The translations under genes and the position numbers were made by a program. Shown one piece after another: positions 1 to 6,670 of a stretch of DNA of 21,868 nt (position 1 is the stretch's first letter; every line of letters starts with the position of its first letter). The DNA is from Peptoniphilus_A sp022767005 (GTDB lineage Bacteria; Bacillota; Clostridia; Tissierellales; Peptoniphilaceae), in NCBI RefSeq assembly GCF_050315115.1, contig NZ_JBNPOJ010000024.1, positions 1 to 21,868 on the forward strand, written 5' to 3'. The notes below the pieces were generated by a model. It had not been told where the DNA came from. It searched no databases and saw nothing but the letters and a program-made list of their open reading frames with translations.

Positions 1-16
1 GAATTTTTAATGTTTT

Positions 17-832
17 TTAATTGGCATCACTGTATTGATCTCTTATCTTTTGTCTTAACTCTTCAAGATTTTTTTGAGTATTTTCTATTCTTTTTCTTAA
101 ATTAGGGTAAGCTTTTAATAATCTCTTTTCTCCAAATACTTTTTTCTTTTCTCTTATTTCTTTTATTCTATTTTCTATTTCTACCATTTCTGTTTTCTTT
201 TTTAAGCTATCCTGTCTATTTTCGATTTCTACAGTTTTGTCATAAACTCTCATTCCTATCATGTCTGATACTTTTCTTATGTCTTTGCTAATTTTATCTA
301 TGGTTTTCATTTTTTTATTTAGTCCTATAATAGTATTAACTGTGGCTATTAAATCTATTGCCATTATTATCACTAATCCTATATCTAAATATATTAGCAC
401 GACAAGAGGTATTAAGTTCACTAAATTTTTTATAACTGGATGAACTGCTTCGTACAATAAAAAGCAAAACATTCCCCAAATCACTGAAAATTCAAGACAA
501 ATATAACCTCCTATATTTAGTTTTCTGTCTGAATAGTCCCACCATCTTTCGTGGAATATTTTCTCAAGCAAAAAACCTGTTACAAGTTCTATTAATGTTG
601 CAATTAGCATTGAACCCAAGAAAAGCACAATTTTATTTTTTTCTGCTATGTCTGTCAAAAAATGTATTACTGATATAGCGCCGAAACCATAAATTGGGCA
701 ATAAGGTCCTGATAAAAAACCTCTATTAATAAATTTTCCAACTGTTACTGCGTGATAACTAACTTCAACAACCCAACCCACAAAGGCATAAATAAAGTAA
801 TACATTAGGTACAATAAAAAATAATTTTCCAC
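17..832 (-). CDS. CmpB-family multi-pass membrane protein (putative ABC-transporter-type permease)
   Basis: The 271-residue protein has about five hydrophobic segments in residues 1-170 and a highly charged, probably coiled-coil tail from about 180 to the end. Conserved family signatures are visible: GWVVEV near residue 19, FLSGPYCPIYGFG near 39-51, and WWDYSDRKLNIGGYICLE near 97-114. These match the family called 'putative ABC-transporter type IV / CmpB' (PF06541). No nucleotide-binding partner lies nearby and the transport role is not established for the family, so the substrate is unknown. The start codon is GTG, preceded by GAGGAAAA. It follows the LuxR-type gene by about 60 bases with no strong terminator between, so it may be the last gene of the lipid-kinase/LacI operon. 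The family call is fairly sure; the function is open. Confidence 0.75.
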   Translation of the reverse strand: MENYFLLYLMYYFIYAFVGWVVEVSYHAVTVGKFINRGFLSGPYCPIYGFGAISVIHFLTDIAEKNKIVLFLGSMLIATLIELVTGFLLEKIFHERWWDYSDRKLNIGGYICLEFSVIWGMFCFLLYEAVHPVIKNLVNLIPLVVLIYLDIGLVIIMAIDLIATVNTIIGLNKKMKTIDKISKDIRKVSDMIGMRVYDKTVEIENRQDSLKKKTEMVEIENRIKEIREKKKVFGEKRLLKAYPNLRKRIENTQKNLEELRQKIRDQYSDAN

Positions 833-892
833 TTTTCCTCTTTTCTAATTAAAAATAATATGTCGCTTTGCTAACATACTATAATACTTTTA

Positions 893-1414
893 TTAAATTT
901 CGTTATATTTTCTTAAAATCTCTCTTCTTCCACTGACTTTTAATTTTTTGTAAAGTCCAGTGAGATTATTTTTTATAGTTTTATCACTAATATAAATTTC
1001 CTTAGAAATATCCTTATTAGTTTTACCTTTTAGGATTTCTTCTAATAAATATTTTTCGCGTCTTGTAAGTGATTCTATATTTTTAATTTTTTTATTTCTG
1101 TATTCTTTAAATTCATCAAGGCTTTTTTCTATATAATTATGTCCTTTTAAAGTTTCTTCCACTGCTTTGAGTATTTCTTTTTCACTTGTCTTTATACTTA
1201 TTATGGAATAATCAATGTTAATAGGAAAGTCTTTTTCATCTACTATCCTAATTTTAAGTTCCCCTCTTTTAGCTAAGTCTTCATTTTCGAAAACTAAAAG
1301 GTCAAAAACTTCACTTATCCCTTCATAATAATCAAGGACTTCATAATCCCTTAAAATAATTTGAAGTCCTCTTTTTATAATTTCACAATTTGATTCAATA
1401 GCGATTTTAGTCAT
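893..1414 (-). CDS. LuxR-type HTH regulator with degenerate receiver-like N-terminus
   Basis: The 173-residue protein ends in a clear LuxR/GerE helix-turn-helix at about residues 115-170 (LTRREKYLLEEILKGKTNKD, then ISDKTIKNNLTGLYKKL). The first ~95 residues have the size and helix/strand rhythm of a response-regulator receiver, but I cannot find the acidic pair near the N-terminus or the phospho-acceptor Asp. The segment that should hold it reads VFDLLVFEN. I infer a pseudo-receiver or an unrelated sensory domain, so phosphorylation by a kinase is unlikely. Its ATG lies inside the end of the LacI-type gene (8-base overlap, coding frames offset), so the two are translationally coupled and probably work in one circuit. 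Targets are unknown. Confidence 0.75.
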   Translation of the reverse strand: MTKIAIESNCEIIKRGLQIILRDYEVLDYYEGISEVFDLLVFENEDLAKRGELKIRIVDEKDFPINIDYSIISIKTSEKEILKAVEETLKGHNYIEKSLDEFKEYRNKKIKNIESLTRREKYLLEEILKGKTNKDISKEIYISDKTIKNNLTGLYKKLKVSGRREILRKYNEI

Positions 1415-2420
1415 TTAAGTCTTTTACGCTTTCTCTTTCAAGAATTTCAGATGGAAGCACTACGTTTTCTGAAAAGTCGCTATCTTCTTTTGCTATTTTC
1501 TTTAAAATTTTTCTAATTGAAACTGCTCCAATATCATAATAAGGTATTTTTACAGTAGTAAGTTTTGGTCTATATATATCTGAGATGTAAGATCCTCCAA
1601 ATCCCGTCACAGAAATATCCTTTGGCGTCTTATAATTATTATCTAAAAGTAAATTCATTAGGTGAATTGCAATTGTGTCATAGGATGTGAAGAAAGCTGT
1701 AATCTTTTCTTTTTTTACTGTCTCAATAATTTTTTCTTCTTCATCTTCAACGTCACTTGACTGAAGCCCTTCTACAAATAAGTTTATTTTCTTTAAGCCA
1801 TGTTCTTCCATAGCTCTATTGTAACCTTCGACTTTTTTCTTTTCAAAGGTCCTATCATAATCTTTTCTAATTCCAAGAGATGCAATATTTTTATGTCCCT
1901 TTGCGATTAAAAAGTTTACCATATCATAGCTTGCCTTTTCGTAATCTATTGTTGCAGAGAATTTTTCTATATCGTAGAAATTGCTAATGATGACATAAGG
2001 AATTTTGCTTTCTTCCAATTTGTACTCAAGCTTTGGATTGTGAATATTTGAAATTACAATTATGCCTTCAACTTGCTTTTGTGCCAATAGGTTTGCGAAC
2101 TTCATTTCAGATTCAGCATCGCCATAGGAACTTGATAAAAGTATGTCATACTTATACATTCTTCCAACTTCTTCCACTCCCCTTAAAATTTGTGAAATGA
2201 AATTAGATCCAATGTCTTCTACAATTACACCTATTAAGTTAGATTTTTTTGTAACTAAACTTCTAGCCACTTCGTTTGGTTTGTAATCCAAAACATCAAT
2301 GGCGTGCAAAACTCTTCTTCTAGCCTCTGGGCTAACGGGTTTTGAGTCATTAATTACCCTTGATACTGTTGAAATGGAAACATCTGCCATTTTTGCTACG
2401 TCTTTAATTGTAGATGCCAT
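1407..2420 (-). CDS. LacI-family transcriptional repressor
   Basis: The 337-residue protein has the classic LacI layout. The N-terminal helix-turn-helix and hinge helix occupy about residues 1-56 (IKDVAKMADVSISTVSRVIN, then PNEVARSL). A periplasmic-binding-protein-like effector domain follows (LIGVIVEDIGSNF, then the region with IASLGIRKDYDRTFEKKKVEGY and DISVTGFGG). Length and order are normal for the LacI/GalR/CcpA group. It lacks sequence I could tie to CcpA specifically, and there is no sugar operon next to it, so the effector is unknown. The start is supported by AAGGAGGAGAAT just before the ATG; this ribosome site overlaps the stop of the upstream lipid-kinase gene, leaving only 10 bases between them. 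The gene also overlaps the downstream LuxR-type gene by 8 bases, so all three are one operon. Confidence 0.9.
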   Translation of the reverse strand: MASTIKDVAKMADVSISTVSRVINDSKPVSPEARRRVLHAIDVLDYKPNEVARSLVTKKSNLIGVIVEDIGSNFISQILRGVEEVGRMYKYDILLSSSYGDAESEMKFANLLAQKQVEGIIVISNIHNPKLEYKLEESKIPYVIISNFYDIEKFSATIDYEKASYDMVNFLIAKGHKNIASLGIRKDYDRTFEKKKVEGYNRAMEEHGLKKINLFVEGLQSSDVEDEEEKIIETVKKEKITAFFTSYDTIAIHLMNLLLDNNYKTPKDISVTGFGGSYISDIYRPKLTTVKIPYYDIGAVSIRKILKKIAKEDSDFSENVVLPSEILERESVKDLND

Positions 2421-2430
2421 ATTCTCCTCC

Positions 2431-3324
2431 TTATGGTACTATTATTTTTAATCTATTCTCCAACACTTTGAAATCCATTGGCAATGTTGAAGTTTTTTCT
2501 CCATCAACGTCTATTGTAACATCGTCAGTTGATTCTATTCTTATATTCTTTGTCTTTAAGTAAATTACTTTATTGTTATCTAAGTGCTTTCCTCCTACTA
2601 AGGATGCAAAAAGTTCAGGTACATCAGAAATTTTTATACTCTTGAAAATTAAAACGTCTAAATATCCATCAGAAACATCAGCAAAGGGAGCCATCTTTTT
2701 AAATCCACCAACTGAGGTTGAATTGGTTATTAAAAATAAAAGTGCATCTACATTTCCTGATAGTTCTTTACTTTTAACTTTTAAATTAATTGATTTTTGA
2801 TATTTAAAAATTCTCTTTTCTAAAAGTTCTCTGGCACCTTCAAGATAATATGCCATATTGCCAAGGCTTGCTTTTTTTTCAGCGGTAACAGTGTAGGCAA
2901 TTTCAGTTAACATCCCACCTGCAGCTACATTTATAAAGGCTCTATCGCCAGCAAGTCCAAGGTCAATAGTTTTAACATTATAATTTTTTATCATATGATA
3001 AAATTTAAAAGGCGAAGTTGGAAGTCCCTGTGCATTGGCAAAGTCATTTACAGTTCCACTTTGTAAAATTGCAAGAGGAGTGTCTCTTTTTGAAAGATAT
3101 ATTCCATTTACAACTTCATTTACTGTTCCATCTCCACCACTACATATCACAAAATCTTCACCACTATAATTTGCGGCAAAGTTCTTGCCATCACCTTCCT
3201 CATGAGTAAATAATAATTCAATTTCATATCTATCGTGGCTCATTAGCTCAACTAATTCTAAAATTTTGCCAAGAGCTGCACCTCTTCCCGAATTAGGATT
3301 TGCAATTATCTTAACTCTTTTCAT
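2431..3324 (-). CDS. Diacylglycerol kinase / YegS-BmrU family lipid kinase
   Basis: This is a 297-residue soluble lipid kinase of the DAGK catalytic family, which phosphorylates diacylglycerol or related lipids at the membrane and recycles diacylglycerol from envelope synthesis. Visible motifs are NPNSGRG at about residues 9-15, the nucleotide-binding SGGDGTVNEVVNGI, a TVNDFANA segment, and a C-terminal FxDVSDGYLDV-type metal/substrate region. An in-frame extension to 3402 exists, but I choose the ATG at 3324. It has AAAGGAGAAAA directly upstream, the protein then starts at the usual MKRVKIIANP, and the extension would run through a transcription terminator at 3389-3416. It is the first gene of an operon with the LacI- and LuxR-type regulators. 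Confidence 0.88.
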   Translation of the reverse strand: MKRVKIIANPNSGRGAALGKILELVELMSHDRYEIELLFTHEEGDGKNFAANYSGEDFVICSGGDGTVNEVVNGIYLSKRDTPLAILQSGTVNDFANAQGLPTSPFKFYHMIKNYNVKTIDLGLAGDRAFINVAAGGMLTEIAYTVTAEKKASLGNMAYYLEGARELLEKRIFKYQKSINLKVKSKELSGNVDALLFLITNSTSVGGFKKMAPFADVSDGYLDVLIFKSIKISDVPELFASLVGGKHLDNNKVIYLKTKNIRIESTDDVTIDVDGEKTSTLPMDFKVLENRLKIIVP

Positions 3325-3338
3325 TTTTCTCCTTTTAT

Positions 3339-3356
3339 GTGTAAAAATCCTTACAC
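3339..3356. repeat. Inverted repeat in the lipid-kinase leader (possible operator)
   Basis: The arms GTGTAA and TTACAC are perfect and separated by six bases. The element sits about 15 bases upstream of the chosen start codon, just before the ribosome binding site, where an operator or a small mRNA hairpin could act. It does not look like the usual LacI/CcpA palindrome. I could not place a convincing promoter around it. Confidence 0.45.
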
Positions 3357-3377
3357 TAAAATAATTTGGATAGTGAT

Positions 3378-3416
3378 TTAAAAATAAAAGAAGACGAAGC
3401 AATAACTCCGTCTTCT
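3378..3416 (-). terminator. Intrinsic terminator of the YtxH/DUF948-like operon
   Basis: Read on the minus strand, an 11-base-pair stem (AGAAGACGGAG with CTTCGTCTTCT, one G-U pair) with a six-base loop is followed by TTTATTTT. It begins a few bases after the stop codon of the DUF948-like gene. It separates this pair of genes from the downstream lipid-kinase operon. Confidence 0.85.
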
Positions 3417-3419
3417 AGA

Positions 3420-3914
3420 TCATTTTAAAAAGACTTCTTTAAGTGTCTTTGCAACTTCTTTTATAATATAAAAATAGTCGATGGCGTTATTTGAACTAAG
3501 TGAAATAGTTTTTGCTGTATCAGAAATAGCATCTGATACATTCATCACAGTGTTTGATACCTTTAGAGATGTATCATCGACCTTCCTTGTAATTCCATTA
3601 ACAGTATCTGAAACTGAACCAACTGTAGCTACAACTTTTTCAATTTCTGGCTTTACATCATTTACTAAATTTGTCGCATCAGTTGAAATTGAATTTAAAT
3701 TTGTAGAAATGTCCTTGGCATTATCCATTATTGAAGGAAGTGTCTTTATAGTGTGATCAATCTCATCTTGATTTCTTTCAACAATTTCACTGACATTTTT
3801 TAAAACTTTAAAAACATTTATTAGCACTAAAAATAATGCAACAAGTGCAGCTATACCAGCTACATATAATAAGAAACTAAGTAGGCCACCTATTGTAAAT
3901 GCTTGATCTAACAT
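3420..3914 (-). CDS. DUF948-like membrane-anchored helical protein
   Basis: The 164-residue protein has one N-terminal membrane segment at about residues 9-33 (LLSFLLYVAGIAALVALFLV). A long helical region follows with regular Asn/Asp/Thr/Val-rich heptad-like spacing (NAKDISTNLNSISTDATNLV, VGSVSDTVNGITRKVDDTSL, VSNTVMNVSDAISDTAKTIS). This is the architecture of DUF948-type general stress or envelope proteins, which in Firmicutes often accompany YtxH proteins, as here. No enzyme motif is present; a structural or scaffold role at the membrane is inferred. It lies 15 bases downstream of the ytxH-like gene and before a strong terminator, so it is the last gene of that pair. GATAGGAGGCATAAA precedes the ATG. 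Confidence 0.7.
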   Translation of the reverse strand: MLDQAFTIGGLLSFLLYVAGIAALVALFLVLINVFKVLKNVSEIVERNQDEIDHTIKTLPSIMDNAKDISTNLNSISTDATNLVNDVKPEIEKVVATVGSVSDTVNGITRKVDDTSLKVSNTVMNVSDAISDTAKTISLSSNNAIDYFYIIKEVAKTLKEVFLK

Positions 3915-3929
3915 TTTATGCCTCCTATC

Positions 3930-4490
3930 TTAATTTCTATTAAATTCTCTTTCTGCCTTATCTTTTGTTTCTTCAACAGTTCCTTTTATATTTTCGGAAG
4001 ACTTCTTAACTTCTCTCTTTATGTCATTTGCACCATCTTTTAAATCGTCTTTAACTTTTTCAGCAGTATCCTTAACTTCTTCAGTAGTGTTTTTTACATC
4101 TTTCTTTAGGTCTTCTGCGCCAGCTTTAACGACTTCGCCAATTGCTTTTGCCTTTGCCTTTGCTACTTCAACATCCTCATCAAATTCATTTTTCTTAAGA
4201 ACTGCCCTATCTCTTAAATCATTATAAGTTTTTCTAGCTTGTTCTCCAGCTTGATATGCCTTAAATTCAATAGTATCTTTTGCATCATTAGCTGCATTTA
4301 GGGCTTGGTTTGCTGCTTCTTTGGATTTATTTGCAATATCTTCACGAGTCTTCTTACCTGCTTGTGGTGCAAATAAAATTCCGCCAATAGCTCCAAGTGC
4401 AATACCTGTACTAATTTTAGAAATTTCTTTTAATCTTCTTTTTCTAGCTGCTTCATTGCGTTTTTCTTCTAAATAATCAAATAGTCCCAT
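3930..4490 (-). CDS. YtxH-domain protein
   Basis: The protein has 186 residues from the chosen start (MGLFDYLEEKRNEA). A short hydrophobic glycine-rich stretch (STGIALGAIGGILFAPQAG) is followed by KKTREDI, the GxxxGxLxAPxxGxxTRE signature of the YtxH family. The rest is a long lysine/glutamate/alanine-rich amphipathic helix with irregular 11-residue repeats resembling LEA or apolipoprotein-like proteins (for example AEKVKDDLKDGANDIKREVK). YtxH proteins are linked to stress response in Bacillus; the biochemical role is unknown. A start five codons upstream is possible, but AGGAG sits inside that extension at the right distance for the ATG at 4490. No strong promoter is visible in the preceding ~100 bases. 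Read-through from the small RNA gene is possible but would have to pass its terminator. Confidence 0.8.
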   Translation of the reverse strand: MGLFDYLEEKRNEAARKRRLKEISKISTGIALGAIGGILFAPQAGKKTREDIANKSKEAANQALNAANDAKDTIEFKAYQAGEQARKTYNDLRDRAVLKKNEFDEDVEVAKAKAKAIGEVVKAGAEDLKKDVKNTTEEVKDTAEKVKDDLKDGANDIKREVKKSSENIKGTVEETKDKAEREFNRN

Positions 4491-4608
4491 AATAACTCTC
4501 CTCATTCATTAATTTACTAACTTTTTACCCCTTTTATTTAAAGTCAATCAAATTTTATTTTAAGTTAATTAAACTATCCTCAAAATTAATAAATTATAAA
4601 TAAATAGT

Positions 4609-4793
4609 AAAAACCGCAATGCCGTTACCCAATTAATTCACCCCGCCCATTTTCATGGTGGGTCAAAAACTTGATAGTGTCTTCTGACTTCCGCTCAAAG
4701 ACGGCTTGTCATATCTCACTGATACACAGTCTCCCGTGTTCTATTTGTCGGTTGAATTAAAAGGGATTATTTCGCACATCGCAGAATTTACCT
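4609..4793 (-). ncRNA. ssrS: Probable 6S RNA
   Basis: A transcript of about 185 bases is predicted from a near-consensus promoter to a T-run. It folds into one long rod. The terminal stem pairs CTGCGATGT (4776-4784) with GCATTGCGG (4614-4622). Next come a CCC/GGG step and a stem AATTCA..CC with GG..TGAATT (4750-4758 with 4635-4644). A large internal region follows with a small CCAT-GAAA-ATGG hairpin on its 3' side, and an apical arm has GTGT/ACAC, TGAC/GTCA and CCG/CGG steps. Rod shape, central bubble, length and terminator-like end are those of 6S RNA, which binds the housekeeping RNA polymerase as an open-promoter mimic. No open frame competes. The call rests on hand-folded structure and not on a covariance search; another structured RNA remains possible. 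Confidence 0.65.
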
Positions 4794-4799
4794 AATTAA

Positions 4800-4828
4800 A
4801 TTATAACTCAATGAAATTACTTTTTCAA
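4800..4828 (-). promoter_or_regulatory. Promoter of the small RNA gene
   Basis: On the minus strand TTGAAA (4823-4828) and a perfect TATAAT (4800-4805) are separated by 17 bases. The start point would fall near 4792-4793. The -35 box overlaps the stop codon of the pseudouridine synthase gene. Confidence 0.8.
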
Positions 4829-5709
4829 TAAAGAGCAGGAAAAAAATGAAAATCCTTGGGAACCTTTGCAAATACTTCTATTTCCCTATTATTTCTCGGA
4901 ATTTTAAATTTCAAAGAATAGGAGTGAAGCGCCTGCCTATTTATAAGTTCTGAATCTTTGCCATAAAGGCTGTCGCCAAGTATTGGATGAGCTATGTAAC
5001 TTAAATGCACTCTTATCTGATGAGTCCTTCCCGTGTGTAGCGTTAACATTACAAGACTCATATTTTTGTACTCTTCGAGAACTTTATAAGAAGTAATAGA
5101 CTTTTTGCCAATTACATAATTTACTTCACGCTTAATATTGTCTTCACTTTTGGCAATAGGTGCGTCAATTACTCCCTCTTTTTCTTCGAAAATCCCCTGG
5201 CAAATCGCCAAATATTTTTTCTCAACGCTATCTTTAAATTCGCTAGAAATTTTATCTTGAGCAAAGGAATTTTTCGAAACAACAACTATACCCGACGTAT
5301 CTCTATCAAGCCTATTTATAAATCTAACCTTCCTCCTAATATTATTATCTTTAAAATATCCACAAAGATAATTGAGAAGTGTCCCGTCAGTGTCGTCCTT
5401 TGCAGTGTGAGTTACCATAAAGGGTTCCTTATTTATTAAAATCAAATCCTCATCTTCGTATAAAATATCCAGGTTTTTATTTTCAATTTTTCCATTTGGT
5501 TCTTCATCTTCAAATCTAAGAGAAACTATATCCTTTAATTTTAATTTTTTATTTGTTTTAACATTTTTCCCATTTAAATAAATATTTCCACGATTAACGG
5601 ATTTTCTAATCAAGCGTGAAGATACTCCACACTCCTTTAAGTATTCATTTATCTTAATTTCTTTAGTTGCTCTAAAATTTAAAAAATTCTTTGAATTTAA
5701 TCTATACAT
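4825..5709 (-). CDS. RluA/RluD-family pseudouridine synthase
   Basis: This 294-residue enzyme isomerises specific uridines in rRNA or tRNA to pseudouridine. An S4-like RNA-binding domain occupies about residues 17-70 (IKINEYLKECGVSSRLIRKS, then GNIYLNGKNVKTNKKLK). The catalytic domain carries the family motif RLDRDTSG at 133-140, with the catalytic Asp at 135, and the later GRTHQIRVHLSYIAHPILGD segment. Both are intact. Length is normal. Start ATG at 5709 is preceded by GAGGTGTAAA. It is divergent from NAD kinase; the same two families are neighbours in Bacillus subtilis (yjbN-yjbO), there in the same direction. Which uridine it modifies cannot be told from sequence alone. Confidence 0.92.
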   Translation of the reverse strand: MYRLNSKNFLNFRATKEIKINEYLKECGVSSRLIRKSVNRGNIYLNGKNVKTNKKLKLKDIVSLRFEDEEPNGKIENKNLDILYEDEDLILINKEPFMVTHTAKDDTDGTLLNYLCGYFKDNNIRRKVRFINRLDRDTSGIVVVSKNSFAQDKISSEFKDSVEKKYLAICQGIFEEKEGVIDAPIAKSEDNIKREVNYVIGKKSITSYKVLEEYKNMSLVMLTLHTGRTHQIRVHLSYIAHPILGDSLYGKDSELINRQALHSYSLKFKIPRNNREIEVFAKVPKDFHFFPALY

Positions 5710-5719
5710 TTTACACCTC

Positions 5720-5772
5720 TAGTCAAGGGAACTTTATTCGTTTATAATATAAATAATAAAGAAAAAAATCAA
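5720..5772. promoter_or_regulatory. Overlapping divergent promoters for the pseudouridine synthase and NAD kinase
   Basis: Minus strand: TTGATT (5767-5772), 17 bases, TATTAT (5744-5749) drives the pseudouridine synthase. Plus strand: TAGTCA (5720-5725), 17 bases, TATAAT (5743-5748) drives NAD kinase. The two -10 boxes lie almost on top of each other. The plus-strand -35 is weak. Confidence 0.6.
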
Positions 5773-5784
5773 GGGGGTTTAACC

Positions 5785-6585
5785 TTGTCAAAAATTATAA
5801 ATATACTTACAAATGCAAATTTTGAATCTAAAAAAACTGCCACAAATTTGCACAATGTTTTAACAAGATATGGCTACGAACCATTTAATGGTTTTAAAAA
5901 AAATGCCCTGCTTTCCATTTGCATTGGTGGCGATGGTTCTTTTATAAAGGCAATCCACAAAAATGATTTTCCCGAGATGCCCTTTGTGGGAATAAACACA
6001 GGTCATCTTGGATTTTATCAAGAGATAAAGCCCGACGAAATTGAAAAATTTGTAAAAGACTATAAAAATGGCAATTATAAAGTAGATGACATAAAATTAA
6101 TTCGTTCAGACATTTACACAAAAAATAAAGTTTATAAATTTTATTCAATTAATGAAGTCGTACTAAAAGCAGCTCACTCAAAAACTATTCACATGAATGT
6201 TTTTATCGATAGAAATCACGTTGAAAAATTTTCTGGAGATGGCGTACTAGTTTCCACACCATCGGGTTCAACTGCCTATAACTTTTCTAGCGGAGGAGCT
6301 ATTGTATATCCAAGCCTACACGTGCTTCAAATGACACCAATATCTCCAGTTAACTCTGCTGCCTACCGTTCTCTTGGGTCTTCTGTAATAGTTCCAGGAG
6401 CTCACACAATTTCTCTAGTTGTAGAAAAAAGATACAAGGACTCAAACTTACTTTTAGTTGACGGTTCAGAATATTTCTTCAACAATCTACACAGAGTAAA
6501 CATTAGGCTTTCAAATAAAACAATAAAAAAACTCGTCTTTTCAAATAATTCCTATTGGGATAATTTAAAGGACAAGTTTCTATAA
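5785..6585 (+). CDS. nadK: NAD kinase
   Basis: This 266-residue cytoplasmic enzyme phosphorylates NAD to NADP with ATP or polyphosphate. Diagnostic motifs are intact: GGDG at residues 48-51 with GINTGHLGF just after, NEVV at 123-126, SGDGVLVSTPSGSTAYNFSS beginning at 150, and the downstream GGAIVYPSL. Size fits the short Firmicutes type. The start is TTG at 5785 with GGGGG seven bases upstream; no better in-frame ATG lies before the conserved region. It is a single-gene unit: a promoter overlapping that of the divergent pseudouridine synthase in front and an intrinsic terminator directly behind. Confidence 0.95.
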   Translation: MSKIINILTNANFESKKTATNLHNVLTRYGYEPFNGFKKNALLSICIGGDGSFIKAIHKNDFPEMPFVGINTGHLGFYQEIKPDEIEKFVKDYKNGNYKVDDIKLIRSDIYTKNKVYKFYSINEVVLKAAHSKTIHMNVFIDRNHVEKFSGDGVLVSTPSGSTAYNFSSGGAIVYPSLHVLQMTPISPVNSAAYRSLGSSVIVPGAHTISLVVEKRYKDSNLLLVDGSEYFFNNLHRVNIRLSNKTIKKLVFSNNSYWDNLKDKFL

Positions 6586-6588
6586 AAT

Positions 6589-6617
6589 TCCAAGAGAAAT
6601 CTTGGACTTTTTTATTT
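6589..6617 (+). terminator. Intrinsic terminator of nadK
   Basis: Perfect seven-base-pair stem TCCAAGA / TCTTGGA with a GAAA loop, followed by CTTTTTTATTT, beginning three bases after the nadK stop. Confidence 0.9.
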
Positions 6618-6627
6618 AAAATTTTCC

Positions 6628-6668
6628 GCAAAAAAATCTCACCCACATATTAGTATGGATGAGATTTT
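6628..6668 (-). terminator. Intrinsic terminator of pyrG
   Basis: On the minus strand AAAATCTCATCC pairs with GGGTGAGATTTT (one G-U pair) and is followed by a run of T. It begins two bases after the pyrG stop. It faces the nadK terminator across about ten bases, insulating the convergent genes. Confidence 0.88.
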
Positions 6669-6670
6669 CA

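Noticed and set aside
3325..3402. Longer N-terminus for the lipid kinase.
   Set aside because: It would be encoded across a transcription terminator region and lacks a ribosome site; the ATG at 3324 has a strong one and gives the standard family start.
4609..4645. Minus-strand GGGTAACGGC..GCGG and GGGGTGAATT recall T-box or c-di-AMP riboswitch cores.
   Set aside because: The remaining conserved parts of those riboswitches are missing, the element has its own terminator and the downstream gene does not fit; the long rod fold suits 6S RNA better.
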